Shown piece by piece: positions 1-6,755 of a stretch of DNA of 31,433 nucleotides. The stretch spans positions 1 through 31,433 of the forward strand of contig JAZUMQ010000006.1 of NCBI GenBank assembly GCA_045603745.1. Direction: 5' to 3'. Position numbers and translations under genes: made by a program. Within the stretch, counting starts at the first letter, position 1. Each line of letters opens with the position of its first letter. This DNA is from RGIG995 sp045603745 (lineage in GTDB: Bacteria > Bacillota > Clostridia > Oscillospirales > UBA644). The notes beneath the pieces were generated by a model, which ran no database searches, was not told where the DNA came from, and worked only from the letters and a program-made list of their open reading frames with translations.

Positions 1-91
1 GATAACTCAAACGGTGTTCTCGCATATCCATTATAACGGATATTTTGAATTCTGTCGAGTACTTTCGCTGAATTTGTCCTTTTTTTGCCAT
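1..91 (-). CDS. IS3-family transposase OrfA, N-terminus (partial, runs off window)
   Basis: Reading leftward from an ATG at 89-91, thirty codons remain before the window edge (MAKKGQIQRKYSTEFKISVI, then MDMREHRLSY). Short basic N-termini followed by a helix-turn-helix are typical of OrfA proteins of the IS3 family (IS150-like), which bind the element's ends. A near-identical copy sits at 26841 on the opposite strand, differing at residues 5 (G/R) and 12 (S/L). Whether this copy is intact cannot be seen. The family call rests on the protein start and on the terminal sequence outside it. Confidence 0.6.
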   Translation of the reverse strand, partial: MAKKGQIQRKYSTEFKISVIMDMREHRLSY

Positions 92-167
92 AAAAAATAT
101 GCACCTCCAAAAGTGTCTAACTTTTGGGGTGCATATCAAAAGTGTCTAACTTTTGGGGTGCATATCA
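92..167 (-). mobile_element. Left end of IS3-family element with doubled terminal repeat
   Basis: The end starts with TG (positions 167-166 on the minus strand) and carries the core CCCCAAAAGTTAGACA that is common at ends of IS150-type elements. A 29-base unit is present twice in tandem (109-137 and 138-166), so the terminal repeat is duplicated. Together with 98-108, the inner unit forms a hairpin whose arms carry ATATGCACC and GGTGCATAT. Related ends occur at 26795 and 30921. The 24 bases 168-195 up to the next gene hold nothing recognisable. Confidence 0.7.
109..166. repeat. 29-bp tandem duplication of IS terminal sequence
   Basis: Positions 109-137 and 138-166 are identical 29-base units beginning AAAAGTGTCTAACTTTTGGG. 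The copy of this end at 26795 has the unit once only, so the doubling is specific to this site. It could come from slipped replication or from one element inserting next to another's end. Confidence 0.85.
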
Positions 168-195
168 TTTTTCCGTCCGTTTTTACGTATTTGAA

Positions 196-459
196 TTATT
201 CTGCAGGAGTTTCGGGTTCGCTGACCGTAACTTCCACTTTGTTCAGGTAGGTGTTTTTGTAGTCTTCATCGGACATTTTCAGAATGGCGATGCCACGAAT
301 GATGCCCATGATTTCAAGAATAATTGCACCAACGCTGCAGGTAAACATCGAAATAGCAATTTTTCCGATGCCTTTTCCGACGTTGCCCTGCATAAAGTCA
401 GGAACACCGACGGAGTTGAAAATGATTGTCATGATGCCGAAAAGAACTTTGTTTTCCAT
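196..459 (-). CDS. Small TM2-like membrane protein
   Basis: An 87-residue protein with two hydrophobic stretches (about residues 4-20 and 30-55) joined by a short polar turn, then a charged tail containing KMSDEDYKNTY. The layout (MENK start, two helices, ILKMSDE-D-Y after the second) resembles TM2-domain proteins of Firmicutes. The usual glycine/aromatic motif of the turn is altered here (VGVPDFMQGNVGKG), so it is a divergent member. TM2 proteins have no settled bacterial function. It has its own consensus promoter inside the tail of the upstream transferase gene and a ribosome site (AAAGGAG) before the ATG. No clear terminator separates it from the IS end. Confidence 0.6.
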   Translation of the reverse strand: MENKVLFGIMTIIFNSVGVPDFMQGNVGKGIGKIAISMFTCSVGAIILEIMGIIRGIAILKMSDEDYKNTYLNKVEVTVSEPETPAE

Positions 460-491
460 AACACATACTCCTTTGTGGTTTTTATAGTAAT

Positions 492-520
492 ATTATAGCA
501 TAAGTGAAAGATATTGTCAA
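492..520 (-). promoter_or_regulatory. Sigma-A promoter for the TM2-like gene
   Basis: On the minus strand TTGACA (515-520) and TATAAT (492-497) are separated by exactly 17 bases. The -35 box overlaps the stop codon of the phosphopantetheinyl transferase gene, so the two genes are arranged head to tail with a promoter buried at the junction. Confidence 0.85.
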
Positions 521-1125
521 GATGTTTTTCGACAATTATCAACATTTTTCCTTTGTGCAACGGAGATCATATATCCCTTTTCTTCCCATGTTTTTACCAG
601 GTAATTTCCCGATAATGTTAGAACTTCCGTTGCCCTATCTTGTCGGGGAGAAGTTCCGTCAATTTTAAATACCGCCTCTTTTCTTGTCCACAAAGTAAAG
701 AATCGACGCAATTTTTCCGCTTCATTTCTCGAAGAAGAAAGATAATCCAATTCACTATCGGTAAAAATTCGTTTCCATGCGGATTTGGTGATTGGGCGAA
801 TTCGTTCAATATCCACTCCGATCGGAAATTCGGACAGTGCGCAAAAAACGATATTGTCCGAGTGAGAAATGCTGAAATACACCGAATTTCCTTCCACGTA
901 AGGCTTTCCGGAAGGGGAGACGGAATATAGAATCTCATCGGCGGGGCAATGCAAATGCTCCGAAAGAGCGGTTTTAATCAGATGATCTGCCGCAATACAT
1001 TGTTTTTGCGCCGTTTTGTTTTTCAGCCTTTTGCATTTTTCCTGCCGAGACGGTTGCATTTTCTGATACCAATCTATAAAATCGTTCTCGGAAACCGTCA
1101 AAATATCGCAAAAGTATTTCTTCAA
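517..1125 (-). CDS. 4'-phosphopantetheinyl transferase, Sfp type
   Basis: Transfers the phosphopantetheine arm of coenzyme A to a serine of carrier proteins. Key family motifs are present: FSISHSD (H88), GVDIE (D105, E107, magnesium binding) and the WTRKEAVFK block (W146 to K154) near residue 150. The length of 202 residues suits the compact Sfp/HetI group. The start is taken as TTG at 1123-1125, seven bases after AAAGGAGG. An ATG twelve codons further up is rejected because the promoter's TATAAT lies inside that extension. No polyketide or peptide synthetase is visible nearby, so it may serve the fatty acid carrier protein or a distant cluster. Confidence 0.88.
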   Translation of the reverse strand: MKKYFCDILTVSENDFIDWYQKMQPSRQEKCKRLKNKTAQKQCIAADHLIKTALSEHLHCPADEILYSVSPSGKPYVEGNSVYFSISHSDNIVFCALSEFPIGVDIERIRPITKSAWKRIFTDSELDYLSSSRNEAEKLRRFFTLWTRKEAVFKIDGTSPRQDRATEVLTLSGNYLVKTWEEKGYMISVAQRKNVDNCRKTS

Positions 1126-1149
1126 ATGTACTCCTCCTTTCTCATTTTT

Positions 1150-1178
1150 ATTATACTTCAATCGGAGAAATTTGTCAA
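1150..1178 (-). promoter_or_regulatory. Sigma-A promoter for the phosphopantetheinyl transferase
   Basis: On the minus strand TTGACA (1173-1178) and TATAAT (1150-1155) with a 17-base spacer, both matching consensus. Transcription would start near 1143, upstream of the TTG start at 1125 but downstream of the alternative ATG at 1161, which settles the start. Confidence 0.88.
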
Positions 1179-1214
1179 GTCACAAAAAATTGCACTTTTT
1201 TTCCCAAATACCCC

Positions 1215-1243
1215 TTGCAATCCGTAACAATTTGTTGTATAAT
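1215..1243 (+). promoter_or_regulatory. Sigma-A promoter for fba
   Basis: TTGCAA (1215-1220), 17-base spacer, TATAAT (1238-1243), 40 bases before the aldolase start. It is divergent from the transferase promoter, with 36 bases between the two -35 boxes. Confidence 0.85.
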
Positions 1244-1283
1244 AAGGAATAGAATAAGAAATCAGTTTCGGAGGTAAAACGAA

Positions 1284-2147
1284 ATGTTAGTTTCCGCAAA
1301 AGAAATGCTTACCAAAGCAAAGGCCGGTCATTATGCGGTCGGTCAGTTCAACATCAACAACCTGGAATGGACCAAAGCAATCCTTCTCACCGCCCAGGAA
1401 ATGAATTCTCCTGTAATCCTCGGTGTTTCAGAAGGTGCCGGCAAATATATGTGCGGCTATAAAACCATCGTCGGTATGGTGGAAGGTATGATCGAAGGGT
1501 TAGGTATTACCGTTCCCGTTGCATTGCACTTGGATCACGGTTCTTACGAAGGTGCCCTTGCTTGCATTGAAGCCGGCTTCTCTTCCGTTATGTTTGACGG
1601 TTCTCATTATCCTATTGAAGAAAATATTGCAAAAACCACAGAATTGGTAAAATTGACCGGTGAAAAGGGTATTTCCTTGGAAGCCGAAGTCGGTGCGATT
1701 GGTGGGGAAGAAGACGGTGTTGTCGGTGCCGGTGAATGTGCCGATCCCGATGAATGCAAAGAGATTGCCGATCTTGGTGTTACCATGCTTGCCGCCGGTA
1801 TCGGAAACATTCACGGGAAATATCCCGCTAATTGGGCAGGTCTGTCCTTTGATACGTTGGCTGCCATTCAGAAAAAAACCGGAACCATGCCTTTGGTTCT
1901 TCACGGCGGTACCGGAATTCCTGCCGATCAGATCAAAAAAGCAATCGATCTCGGCGTTTCCAAAATTAACGTTAACACTGAATGTCAGTTGGCGTTTGCC
2001 GCTGCAACCCGCAAATACGTAGAAGCCGGCAAGGATCTGGAAGGTAAGGGCTTTGATCCCCGCAAACTGCTCGCTCCCGGCGTCGAAGCCATCAAAGCCA
2101 CCGTTCGTGAAAAGATCGAACTGTTTGGTTCTGCCAATAAGGCATAA
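1284..2147 (+). CDS. fba: Class II fructose-bisphosphate aldolase
   Basis: Zinc-dependent cleavage of fructose 1,6-bisphosphate to dihydroxyacetone phosphate and glyceraldehyde 3-phosphate in cytoplasmic glycolysis, reversed in gluconeogenesis. The 287-residue TIM barrel shows HLDHG (D84, H85), EAEVGAIGG (E133, E135), NIHGKY (H177) and VLHGGTGIP (H207), plus KINVNTE near residue 230, which supply zinc and phosphate contacts. The length suits the class IIA/IIB tagatose/fructose aldolase group. Activity on tagatose bisphosphate cannot be excluded from sequence, but no tagatose genes are near. GGAGG sits at 1270-1274 before the ATG. A hairpin terminator follows, so it is a single-gene unit. Confidence 0.95.
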   Translation: MLVSAKEMLTKAKAGHYAVGQFNINNLEWTKAILLTAQEMNSPVILGVSEGAGKYMCGYKTIVGMVEGMIEGLGITVPVALHLDHGSYEGALACIEAGFSSVMFDGSHYPIEENIAKTTELVKLTGEKGISLEAEVGAIGGEEDGVVGAGECADPDECKEIADLGVTMLAAGIGNIHGKYPANWAGLSFDTLAAIQKKTGTMPLVLHGGTGIPADQIKKAIDLGVSKINVNTECQLAFAAATRKYVEAGKDLEGKGFDPRKLLAPGVEAIKATVREKIELFGSANKA

Positions 2148-2164
2148 TTTTTGAAGTTTAGAAA

Positions 2165-2199
2165 GAGAATCCGTCTTTCGATGGATTCTCCTTTGTTTT
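2165..2199 (+). terminator. Intrinsic terminator after fba
   Basis: GAGAATCC (2165-2172) pairs with GGATTCTC (2183-2190) around a ten-base loop, followed by CTTTGTTTT. Confidence 0.75.
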
Positions 2200-2218
2200 G
2201 TGAAAGGAAGGATTTGTT

Positions 2219-2887
2219 GTGGATTGGAGCGGAAAAACAATTAACTTTTTAGGGGATAGCATTACCCAAGGCGTGGGTGCTTCTTGCCCCGAAAAAAATT
2301 ACGTCAATCAGACAAAAGAAATCTTAAACCTCGCCGCCGCCAACAATTACGGTATCAGTGCTACCCGTATTGCACCTCGAAAGAAACCTATGCACGGGGA
2401 TTATGTGGAAGAAAATTGGTTCGGCACTCGGGTTGATAAAATGGATCCTGATGCCGACGGAATCGTTGTCTTCGGAGGTACCAACGACTTCGGTCACGGT
2501 GACGCTCCTCTCGGAAGTATGAGCGACACTACCGACGATACCTTTTACGGTGCTATGAAAAATTTGTGCCTCAAGTTGATCGAACGTTATCCCGGCAAAC
2601 CCATCGTCATCCTCACCCCCTTGCACCGTTGCTCGGAAGATAACATCGGGGGAGATGCCGACTATAAAAAAATGCCCCTTGGACAACCTCTTTCGGCTTT
2701 TGTTCAGGCGGTTCGCGATGTTGCGGCATATTATTCTTTTCCTGTCCTGGATCTTTGGGCAGTCAGCGGAATTCAGCCAAACGTTCCCATTATCAAAGAA
2801 AAGTTTATGCCCGATGGACTTCACCCCAACGATGCCGGTCATCGCTTGATTGCAGAACGTCTCGCAGGATTTTTAAACGCATTATAA
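2219..2887 (+). CDS. SGNH/GDSL-family hydrolase
   Basis: A 222-residue esterase-fold protein. Block I is FLGDSITQG (nucleophile S14), block III is GGTNDFG (about residues 85-91), and block V is DGLHPN with the catalytic pair D199 and H202. SGNH enzymes remove acyl or acetyl groups from lipids or sugars. No signal peptide is visible, so it is probably cytoplasmic, and the substrate is unknown. The start is GTG at 2219, six bases after GAAAGGAAGGA; the fba terminator lies just before, and no separate promoter is clear. A second hairpin closes the unit. Confidence 0.85.
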   Translation: MDWSGKTINFLGDSITQGVGASCPEKNYVNQTKEILNLAAANNYGISATRIAPRKKPMHGDYVEENWFGTRVDKMDPDADGIVVFGGTNDFGHGDAPLGSMSDTTDDTFYGAMKNLCLKLIERYPGKPIVILTPLHRCSEDNIGGDADYKKMPLGQPLSAFVQAVRDVAAYYSFPVLDLWAVSGIQPNVPIIKEKFMPDGLHPNDAGHRLIAERLAGFLNAL

Positions 2888-2899
2888 TATCAAAAAATC

Positions 2900-2928
2900 A
2901 AGGCGGTGAGAGAAATCACGCCGCCTTT
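2900..2928 (+). terminator. Terminator after the SGNH hydrolase
   Basis: AAGGCGGTGA (2900-2909) faces TCACGCCGCCTTTT, a GC-rich stem with a two-base bulge and a short T-run. Confidence 0.7.
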
Positions 2929-2951
2929 TGAAAAAAAATTCCACAACACTA

Positions 2952-2980
2952 TTGACAAATCCAGGAAACTGTGCTATAAT
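2952..2980 (+). promoter_or_regulatory. Sigma-A promoter of the leader peptide/ABC exporter unit
   Basis: TTGACA (2952-2957), 17-base spacer, TATAAT (2975-2980): a full consensus match. It drives a short leader gene and then, past two hairpins, the ABC exporter genes. Confidence 0.9.
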
Positions 2981-3015
2981 CTACTCAAGAATTTTTATGA
3001 AAGGAGGAGAATACA

Positions 3016-3087
3016 ATGACAAATCGCAATTACAATTACGAATCGATCTACACAAACGTACTCCCCTCCGAGGATAAGATGGCATAA
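3016..3087 (+). CDS. Leader peptide of the ABC exporter operon (23 aa)
   Basis: A complete 24-codon gene with a very strong ribosome site (AAGGAGGAGA at 3001-3010) and ATG at 3016. The peptide begins MTNRNYNYESIYTNVL and ends PSEDKMA; it is rich in Asn and Tyr and has no membrane segment. It is immediately followed by a small hairpin (3089-3106) and then a terminator. The known parallel is bmrB of Bacillus subtilis, a translated leader that controls read-through into the multidrug ABC genes bmrC-bmrD when ribosomes stall on an antibiotic. I did not establish sequence similarity to BmrB; the match is in layout. Confidence 0.7.
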   Translation: MTNRNYNYESIYTNVLPSEDKMA

Positions 3088-3110
3088 GCAGATTGTAAAA
3101 TATCTGTATT

Positions 3111-3150
3111 CCCGGTGCGTATGAGTACGCCTCGGGTATTTTTTTGTTTT
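3111..3150 (+). terminator. Attenuator-type terminator before the ABC exporter
   Basis: CCCG (3111-3114) pairs with CGGG (3133-3136) and GCGTA (3117-3121) with TACGC (3126-3130) around loop TGAG; one GT wobble and one mismatch lie between. A run TATTTTTTTGTTTT follows. It lies between the leader peptide stop codon and the transporter genes, in the place expected for conditional termination. Confidence 0.8.
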
Positions 3151-3152
3151 CA

Positions 3153-3180
3153 AGGCACCCGTGGCGACGCACGGGTGCTT
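3153..3180 (+). promoter_or_regulatory. Second hairpin upstream of the ABC exporter
   Basis: GCACCCGTG (3155-3163) pairs perfectly with CACGGGTGC (3170-3178) around a six-base loop, followed by TTTATCTTTT. It may be a second terminator in tandem or a structure that competes with the first. The first in-frame GTG of the transporter reading frame (3161) lies inside this stem and is not a credible start. Confidence 0.65.
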
Positions 3181-3206
3181 TATCTTTTATCGGAGAGAGA
3201 ACCTAT

Positions 3207-3227
3207 TTGAAAGACAAACGAACATGA
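3207..3227 (+). other. Possible six-codon coupling ORF
   Basis: TTG AAA GAC AAA CGA ACA TGA, placed seven bases after GGAGAGAG (3192-3199), the only good ribosome site here. Its stop codon overlaps the transporter's start as ATGA (3224-3227). It could load ribosomes for translational coupling. The sequence alone cannot show that it is translated. Confidence 0.3.
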
Positions 3228-4951
3228 AAATAATACTTGAATTACTCAAACCTTATCGTAAAAAACTTGTAGGCGTTGCTTTGATTGACGGAATCGGTAT
3301 GATCAGCGCCCTTTTAATGCCCTTTGTCATGAGTGAAATCGTTGAACAGGGTATCGCAAAACAAAATATCTCGCTTGTATGGAAATATGCCGTAATTATG
3401 GTGATTTTGGCAATCGTTACCGTCACGGCAAATATCATTTCGGCGAAGTTGAATACTTCGATTTCTGCCGGTTATTCTTCGGATCTCTGCCATAAAACCT
3501 TCGAGAAGATCAATTCCCTTTCCTATACCGATTATACAAAAATTGGTTCTTCGGGATTGTTGACCCGAGCAACCGATGACATCTGGAATGTGGAAGGAAC
3601 GATTACCAGTTTGCCCTATACTCTTTTTACCGTTCCGGTAATGTTTCTCGGTTCTGCACTTTTGGCGTTTTTGGCAGATCCGATTCTTTCTGCGGTATTT
3701 ATGCTATCCATTCCACCGATCCTTATTTTAGTGTTGATTTTAATGCGCCCCCTCTATGATATGTGGGATAAATCAGACAGATACGTCGATCTGCAGAATA
3801 AAATCGTCAGAGAACGTTTGTCGGGGCTTCGGGTCGTGCGAGCGTTCAATAATGAAAAGCGGGAACACGGCAGAGCCAAATTTGCCACGGAAGAAATGGC
3901 AAAGTATATGATCCGTGCCAATACCCGCGGAGGAATGGTCGATCCTTTTGCCATGTTGCTTTTGAATCTTGCCACCGTCGCCGTGATTTATTTTGGCGGA
4001 GTGCGGGCGCAACTCGGTTCGGGAATCAGCACCGGCGGTGTGATTGCCGTTTTGCAGTATATCGGCATGATCTCCAATGCTTTGATCAGCATTTCCTGGA
4101 CCCTTGCCTGGTTGCCGAAAGTCAAGGTTTCCATGGGGCGCTTGAACGAAATTCATGCAAGTCCAGACGAAGAAAGCTTGTCGGAAGGGAAGATCTCCAA
4201 CGGATTTGACATCGAAATTCAAAATCTCTCCTTTGCCTATCCAAATTCCACCAAACATGTCATTGAAAATTTCTCCCTTACAATGAAGGAGGGAGAACAT
4301 ATTGCTCTGATCGGGGGAACCGGAAGCGGGAAAAGTACGTTGATCAAACTTCTTGCGGGGCTTTTTGAACCAAGCGAGGGGGAAATAAAGATCGGCGGAG
4401 TATCTTACAATGAGATGCGAAAACAGGAGATCCGTACCCACTTTTCCGTCGCCCTTCAAAAAGCGCAGATCTTTGAAGGCACGGTGCGGGATAACATCAA
4501 AATGGGCAACCCCAAAGCCACGGACGAAGAAATATACGAAGTACTTAAACTCTCAAAAATGGCAGATTTTGTGGATTCCCACGCCGAGGGGTTGGATTAC
4601 CTTTTGGTCGGAAACGGTCAAAACGTCAGTGGGGGGCAACGACAACGGCTGAATATGGCAAGAACGGTAATCAAAAATGCCGACATCTACATTTTTGACG
4701 ATAGTTTCAGCGCTTTGGACTTTTTGACTGAAAGTGAGATCAAAGAAAATTATTCCACGTTGCTTTCCGGGAAAAGCAGAATCGTTGCCACCCAGCGAAT
4801 CAGCACGGCGATGAGTGCTGACCGCATCTACGTGTTGGATCAAGGAAAGATCATTGGGGTTGGAACCCATCATGAACTGCTTGCGTCTTGCCCGATCTAC
4901 CGTGAAATTGCCGATTCCCAGCTCGGCAATCGAAAGGAGGGGCACGCATGA
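3224..4951 (+). CDS. ABC exporter half-transporter, degenerate-site subunit (BmrC/LmrC type)
   Basis: A 575-residue half-transporter: six-helix membrane domain (about 1-310) then ATPase domain. Walker A is GGTGSGKS (364-371) and the signature VSGGQ (468-472). The Walker B carries Asp at the catalytic-base position (IFDD, D493) and the switch His is Gln (TQRIST, Q524). These changes mark the degenerate-site partner of heterodimeric multidrug exporters such as BmrCD, LmrCD and TM287/288. The start is set at ATG 3224; upstream in-frame codons lie in the hairpin. Its TGA overlaps the ATG of the next gene by four bases, so the two subunits are coupled. Substrate is not deducible; drugs or peptides are likely. 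Confidence 0.88.
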   Translation: MKIILELLKPYRKKLVGVALIDGIGMISALLMPFVMSEIVEQGIAKQNISLVWKYAVIMVILAIVTVTANIISAKLNTSISAGYSSDLCHKTFEKINSLSYTDYTKIGSSGLLTRATDDIWNVEGTITSLPYTLFTVPVMFLGSALLAFLADPILSAVFMLSIPPILILVLILMRPLYDMWDKSDRYVDLQNKIVRERLSGLRVVRAFNNEKREHGRAKFATEEMAKYMIRANTRGGMVDPFAMLLLNLATVAVIYFGGVRAQLGSGISTGGVIAVLQYIGMISNALISISWTLAWLPKVKVSMGRLNEIHASPDEESLSEGKISNGFDIEIQNLSFAYPNSTKHVIENFSLTMKEGEHIALIGGTGSGKSTLIKLLAGLFEPSEGEIKIGGVSYNEMRKQEIRTHFSVALQKAQIFEGTVRDNIKMGNPKATDEEIYEVLKLSKMADFVDSHAEGLDYLLVGNGQNVSGGQRQRLNMARTVIKNADIYIFDDSFSALDFLTESEIKENYSTLLSGKSRIVATQRISTAMSADRIYVLDQGKIIGVGTHHELLASCPIYREIADSQLGNRKEGHA

Positions 4952-6711
4952 AAAAGAAAGAATTTAGTTCTGCAAAGGTAATTTTACGGATCGTAAAGGA
5001 TTCTTTCGGAATCATTCATTGGCTTTTGCTTGCCACGGTTTTGAGCATCGGTTCTGCTTACCTTGCTATGACCGCCCCCGAAATTCTCGGAAACTTAACC
5101 AATCAGATTTACGATCTGTTGGACTTGGGGATTTCCATTGATACTTCGTTGTTTTTCAATCGTATCCTAATCCTTGCGATGATTTATCTCTTATCCGCCC
5201 TTCTCAGTGCGTTGACCAAGGCGGTGATGAATTACTCGGTCAGTAGTTTTTTTACCTGTAAGTTGCGGGTGAAAATGAGCGAAAAGATCGCTAAAATCCC
5301 AATAAAAGTAATCGACAGTACTCCAAACGGCGAATTTATTTCCAGAATGACCCATGACGTTTCCATTATGGGCGGTTCTATTCACGATATTTTTGGTGTG
5401 ATTATCAACGGTGTTATTCAGTTGGTGATGATTTCCATTATCATCTTCACCGAAGAGCCGATTATGGCACTTGCGGTCATTGTGTTTGTTCCCCTGTCTC
5501 TCACCCTTTCCGCCGTTCTTGCTTCCAGAAGTGAGAAGCATTTTAACGATTCTCGGGTGCAATCGGGAAAACTTTACAGTATTTGCGAAGAAAATTTGGC
5601 TTGCTTTGATGCCGTTAAAATCTTCTCCATCGAAGAATCACAGAATAAAAAATACAGAGATGTTACCAAAAAGTACGCCGATTATTCCGCAAAGGGGTAC
5701 TTTGTTTCAGGTCTTGTAAGCCCCATTGTGGGATTGATCAACAATCTTTCCTATGTCGCCATTTGCGTGATCGGAGCGTATCTCGTCATTCATGGGCGGG
5801 TCAACGTGGGTTCTCTTGTCGCCTTTATTATGTACACAAAACTTTTCTCCGGACCGTTGGAATCCATTGCCAACGGAATGTCCATGATTCAGTCCACCAT
5901 CGCATCCGCAAGACGCGTGTACGAATATTTGGACGGTGAGGAAATGGCGGAGATTGAACCCCAAGGCACCGGAACTGTAAAAGGAGAAGTTGATTTTATC
6001 GACGTTTGTTTCTCTTATACCGACGATAAACCCCTGATCGAAAACCTGAATCTTCACGTTCGCCCCGGAGAAAAAGTTGCAATCGTAGGACCTACCGGGG
6101 GCGGAAAGACCACCATCGTAAATATCTTAATGCGTTTTTACGATTCCAAATCGGGGAAAGTGTTGGTAGACGGCAAGGATATTACCGCCATGAGCCGTAT
6201 CGACGTGCGGGAAATGTTCGGTATGGTGTTGCAGGATACCATGTTGTTTTCGGGGAGTGTCTATGATAATATCGCTTACGGAAAGGAAGGGGCAACGCGG
6301 GACGAAGTGATGGAAGCTGCAAGGAAGGCACATATCGACCGCTTTATCGATGCACTTCCCAACGGATACGACACTCAGATCAATGAAGACAGTACCAACA
6401 TCAGCGCCGGACAAAAGCAACTTCTGACCATTGCCAGAGCTTATTTGTCCGATCGACCGATTCTGATCCTTGATGAAGCTACCAGTAACGTGGATACGCG
6501 TACCGAACTTTTGATTCAGCAGACCATGGACGAATTGATGAAAGGGCGTACCGCGTTCGTAATTGCCCATCGGCTTTCAACTGTTGAAAACGCCGATATT
6601 ATTTTGGTTGTGGATCAAGGTCACATTGTGGAGAAAGGAACTCATACCGACTTGTTAAAACAGAATGGGTTGTATTCCAAGATTTATAACAGTCAATATC
6701 CCAAAAATTGA
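4948..6711 (+). CDS. ABC exporter half-transporter, catalytic-site subunit (BmrD/LmrD type)
   Basis: A 587-residue half-transporter with an N-terminal membrane domain (about 15-320) and an ATPase domain. It has Walker A GPTGGGKT (381-388), a normal Walker B ILILDE with E510, and switch H541 (AHRLST). Its signature is altered to NISAGQ (484-489). Paired with the upstream subunit, this gives one consensus ATP site (this Walker motifs plus the partner's SGGQ) and one degenerate site, as known for heterodimeric exporters. AGGAGG at 4935-4940 precedes the ATG, which overlaps the previous stop. The transcript ends before a long hairpin shared with the opposite-strand gene. Confidence 0.9.
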   Translation: MKKKEFSSAKVILRIVKDSFGIIHWLLLATVLSIGSAYLAMTAPEILGNLTNQIYDLLDLGISIDTSLFFNRILILAMIYLLSALLSALTKAVMNYSVSSFFTCKLRVKMSEKIAKIPIKVIDSTPNGEFISRMTHDVSIMGGSIHDIFGVIINGVIQLVMISIIIFTEEPIMALAVIVFVPLSLTLSAVLASRSEKHFNDSRVQSGKLYSICEENLACFDAVKIFSIEESQNKKYRDVTKKYADYSAKGYFVSGLVSPIVGLINNLSYVAICVIGAYLVIHGRVNVGSLVAFIMYTKLFSGPLESIANGMSMIQSTIASARRVYEYLDGEEMAEIEPQGTGTVKGEVDFIDVCFSYTDDKPLIENLNLHVRPGEKVAIVGPTGGGKTTIVNILMRFYDSKSGKVLVDGKDITAMSRIDVREMFGMVLQDTMLFSGSVYDNIAYGKEGATRDEVMEAARKAHIDRFIDALPNGYDTQINEDSTNISAGQKQLLTIARAYLSDRPILILDEATSNVDTRTELLIQQTMDELMKGRTAFVIAHRLSTVENADIILVVDQGHIVEKGTHTDLLKQNGLYSKIYNSQYPKN

Positions 6712-6716
6712 TCGGT

Positions 6717-6752
6717 AAAAAAGAACCGGAAGGAATGTTCCTTCCGGTTCTT
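6717..6752 (-). terminator. Terminator between convergent genes
   Basis: A perfect 15-base stem (6721-6735 with 6738-6752, arm AAGAACCGGAAGGAA) with a two-base gap. The T-run is on the minus strand (A-run at 6717-6722), so it serves the ATP-grasp gene; it may also stop the ABC transcript, though no T-run follows on the plus strand. Confidence 0.85.
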
Positions 6753-6755
6753 ACG

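Noticed and set aside
109..166. CRISPR-like repeat
   Set aside because: Two adjoining 29-base units have no spacer between them and match an IS end.
517..1125. Biosynthetic gene cluster suggested by the Sfp-type transferase
   Set aside because: No polyketide, peptide synthetase or other tailoring gene is found in the window.
1126..1161. ATG 1161 as the start of the phosphopantetheinyl transferase
   Set aside because: The TATAAT box lies inside this extension, so the codon would be upstream of the transcript start; TTG 1125 has the ribosome site.
3161..3223. Longer ABC transporter start at GTG 3161
   Set aside because: The codon lies in the stem of a perfect hairpin and has no ribosome site; family proteins start near MKIILELLKPY.
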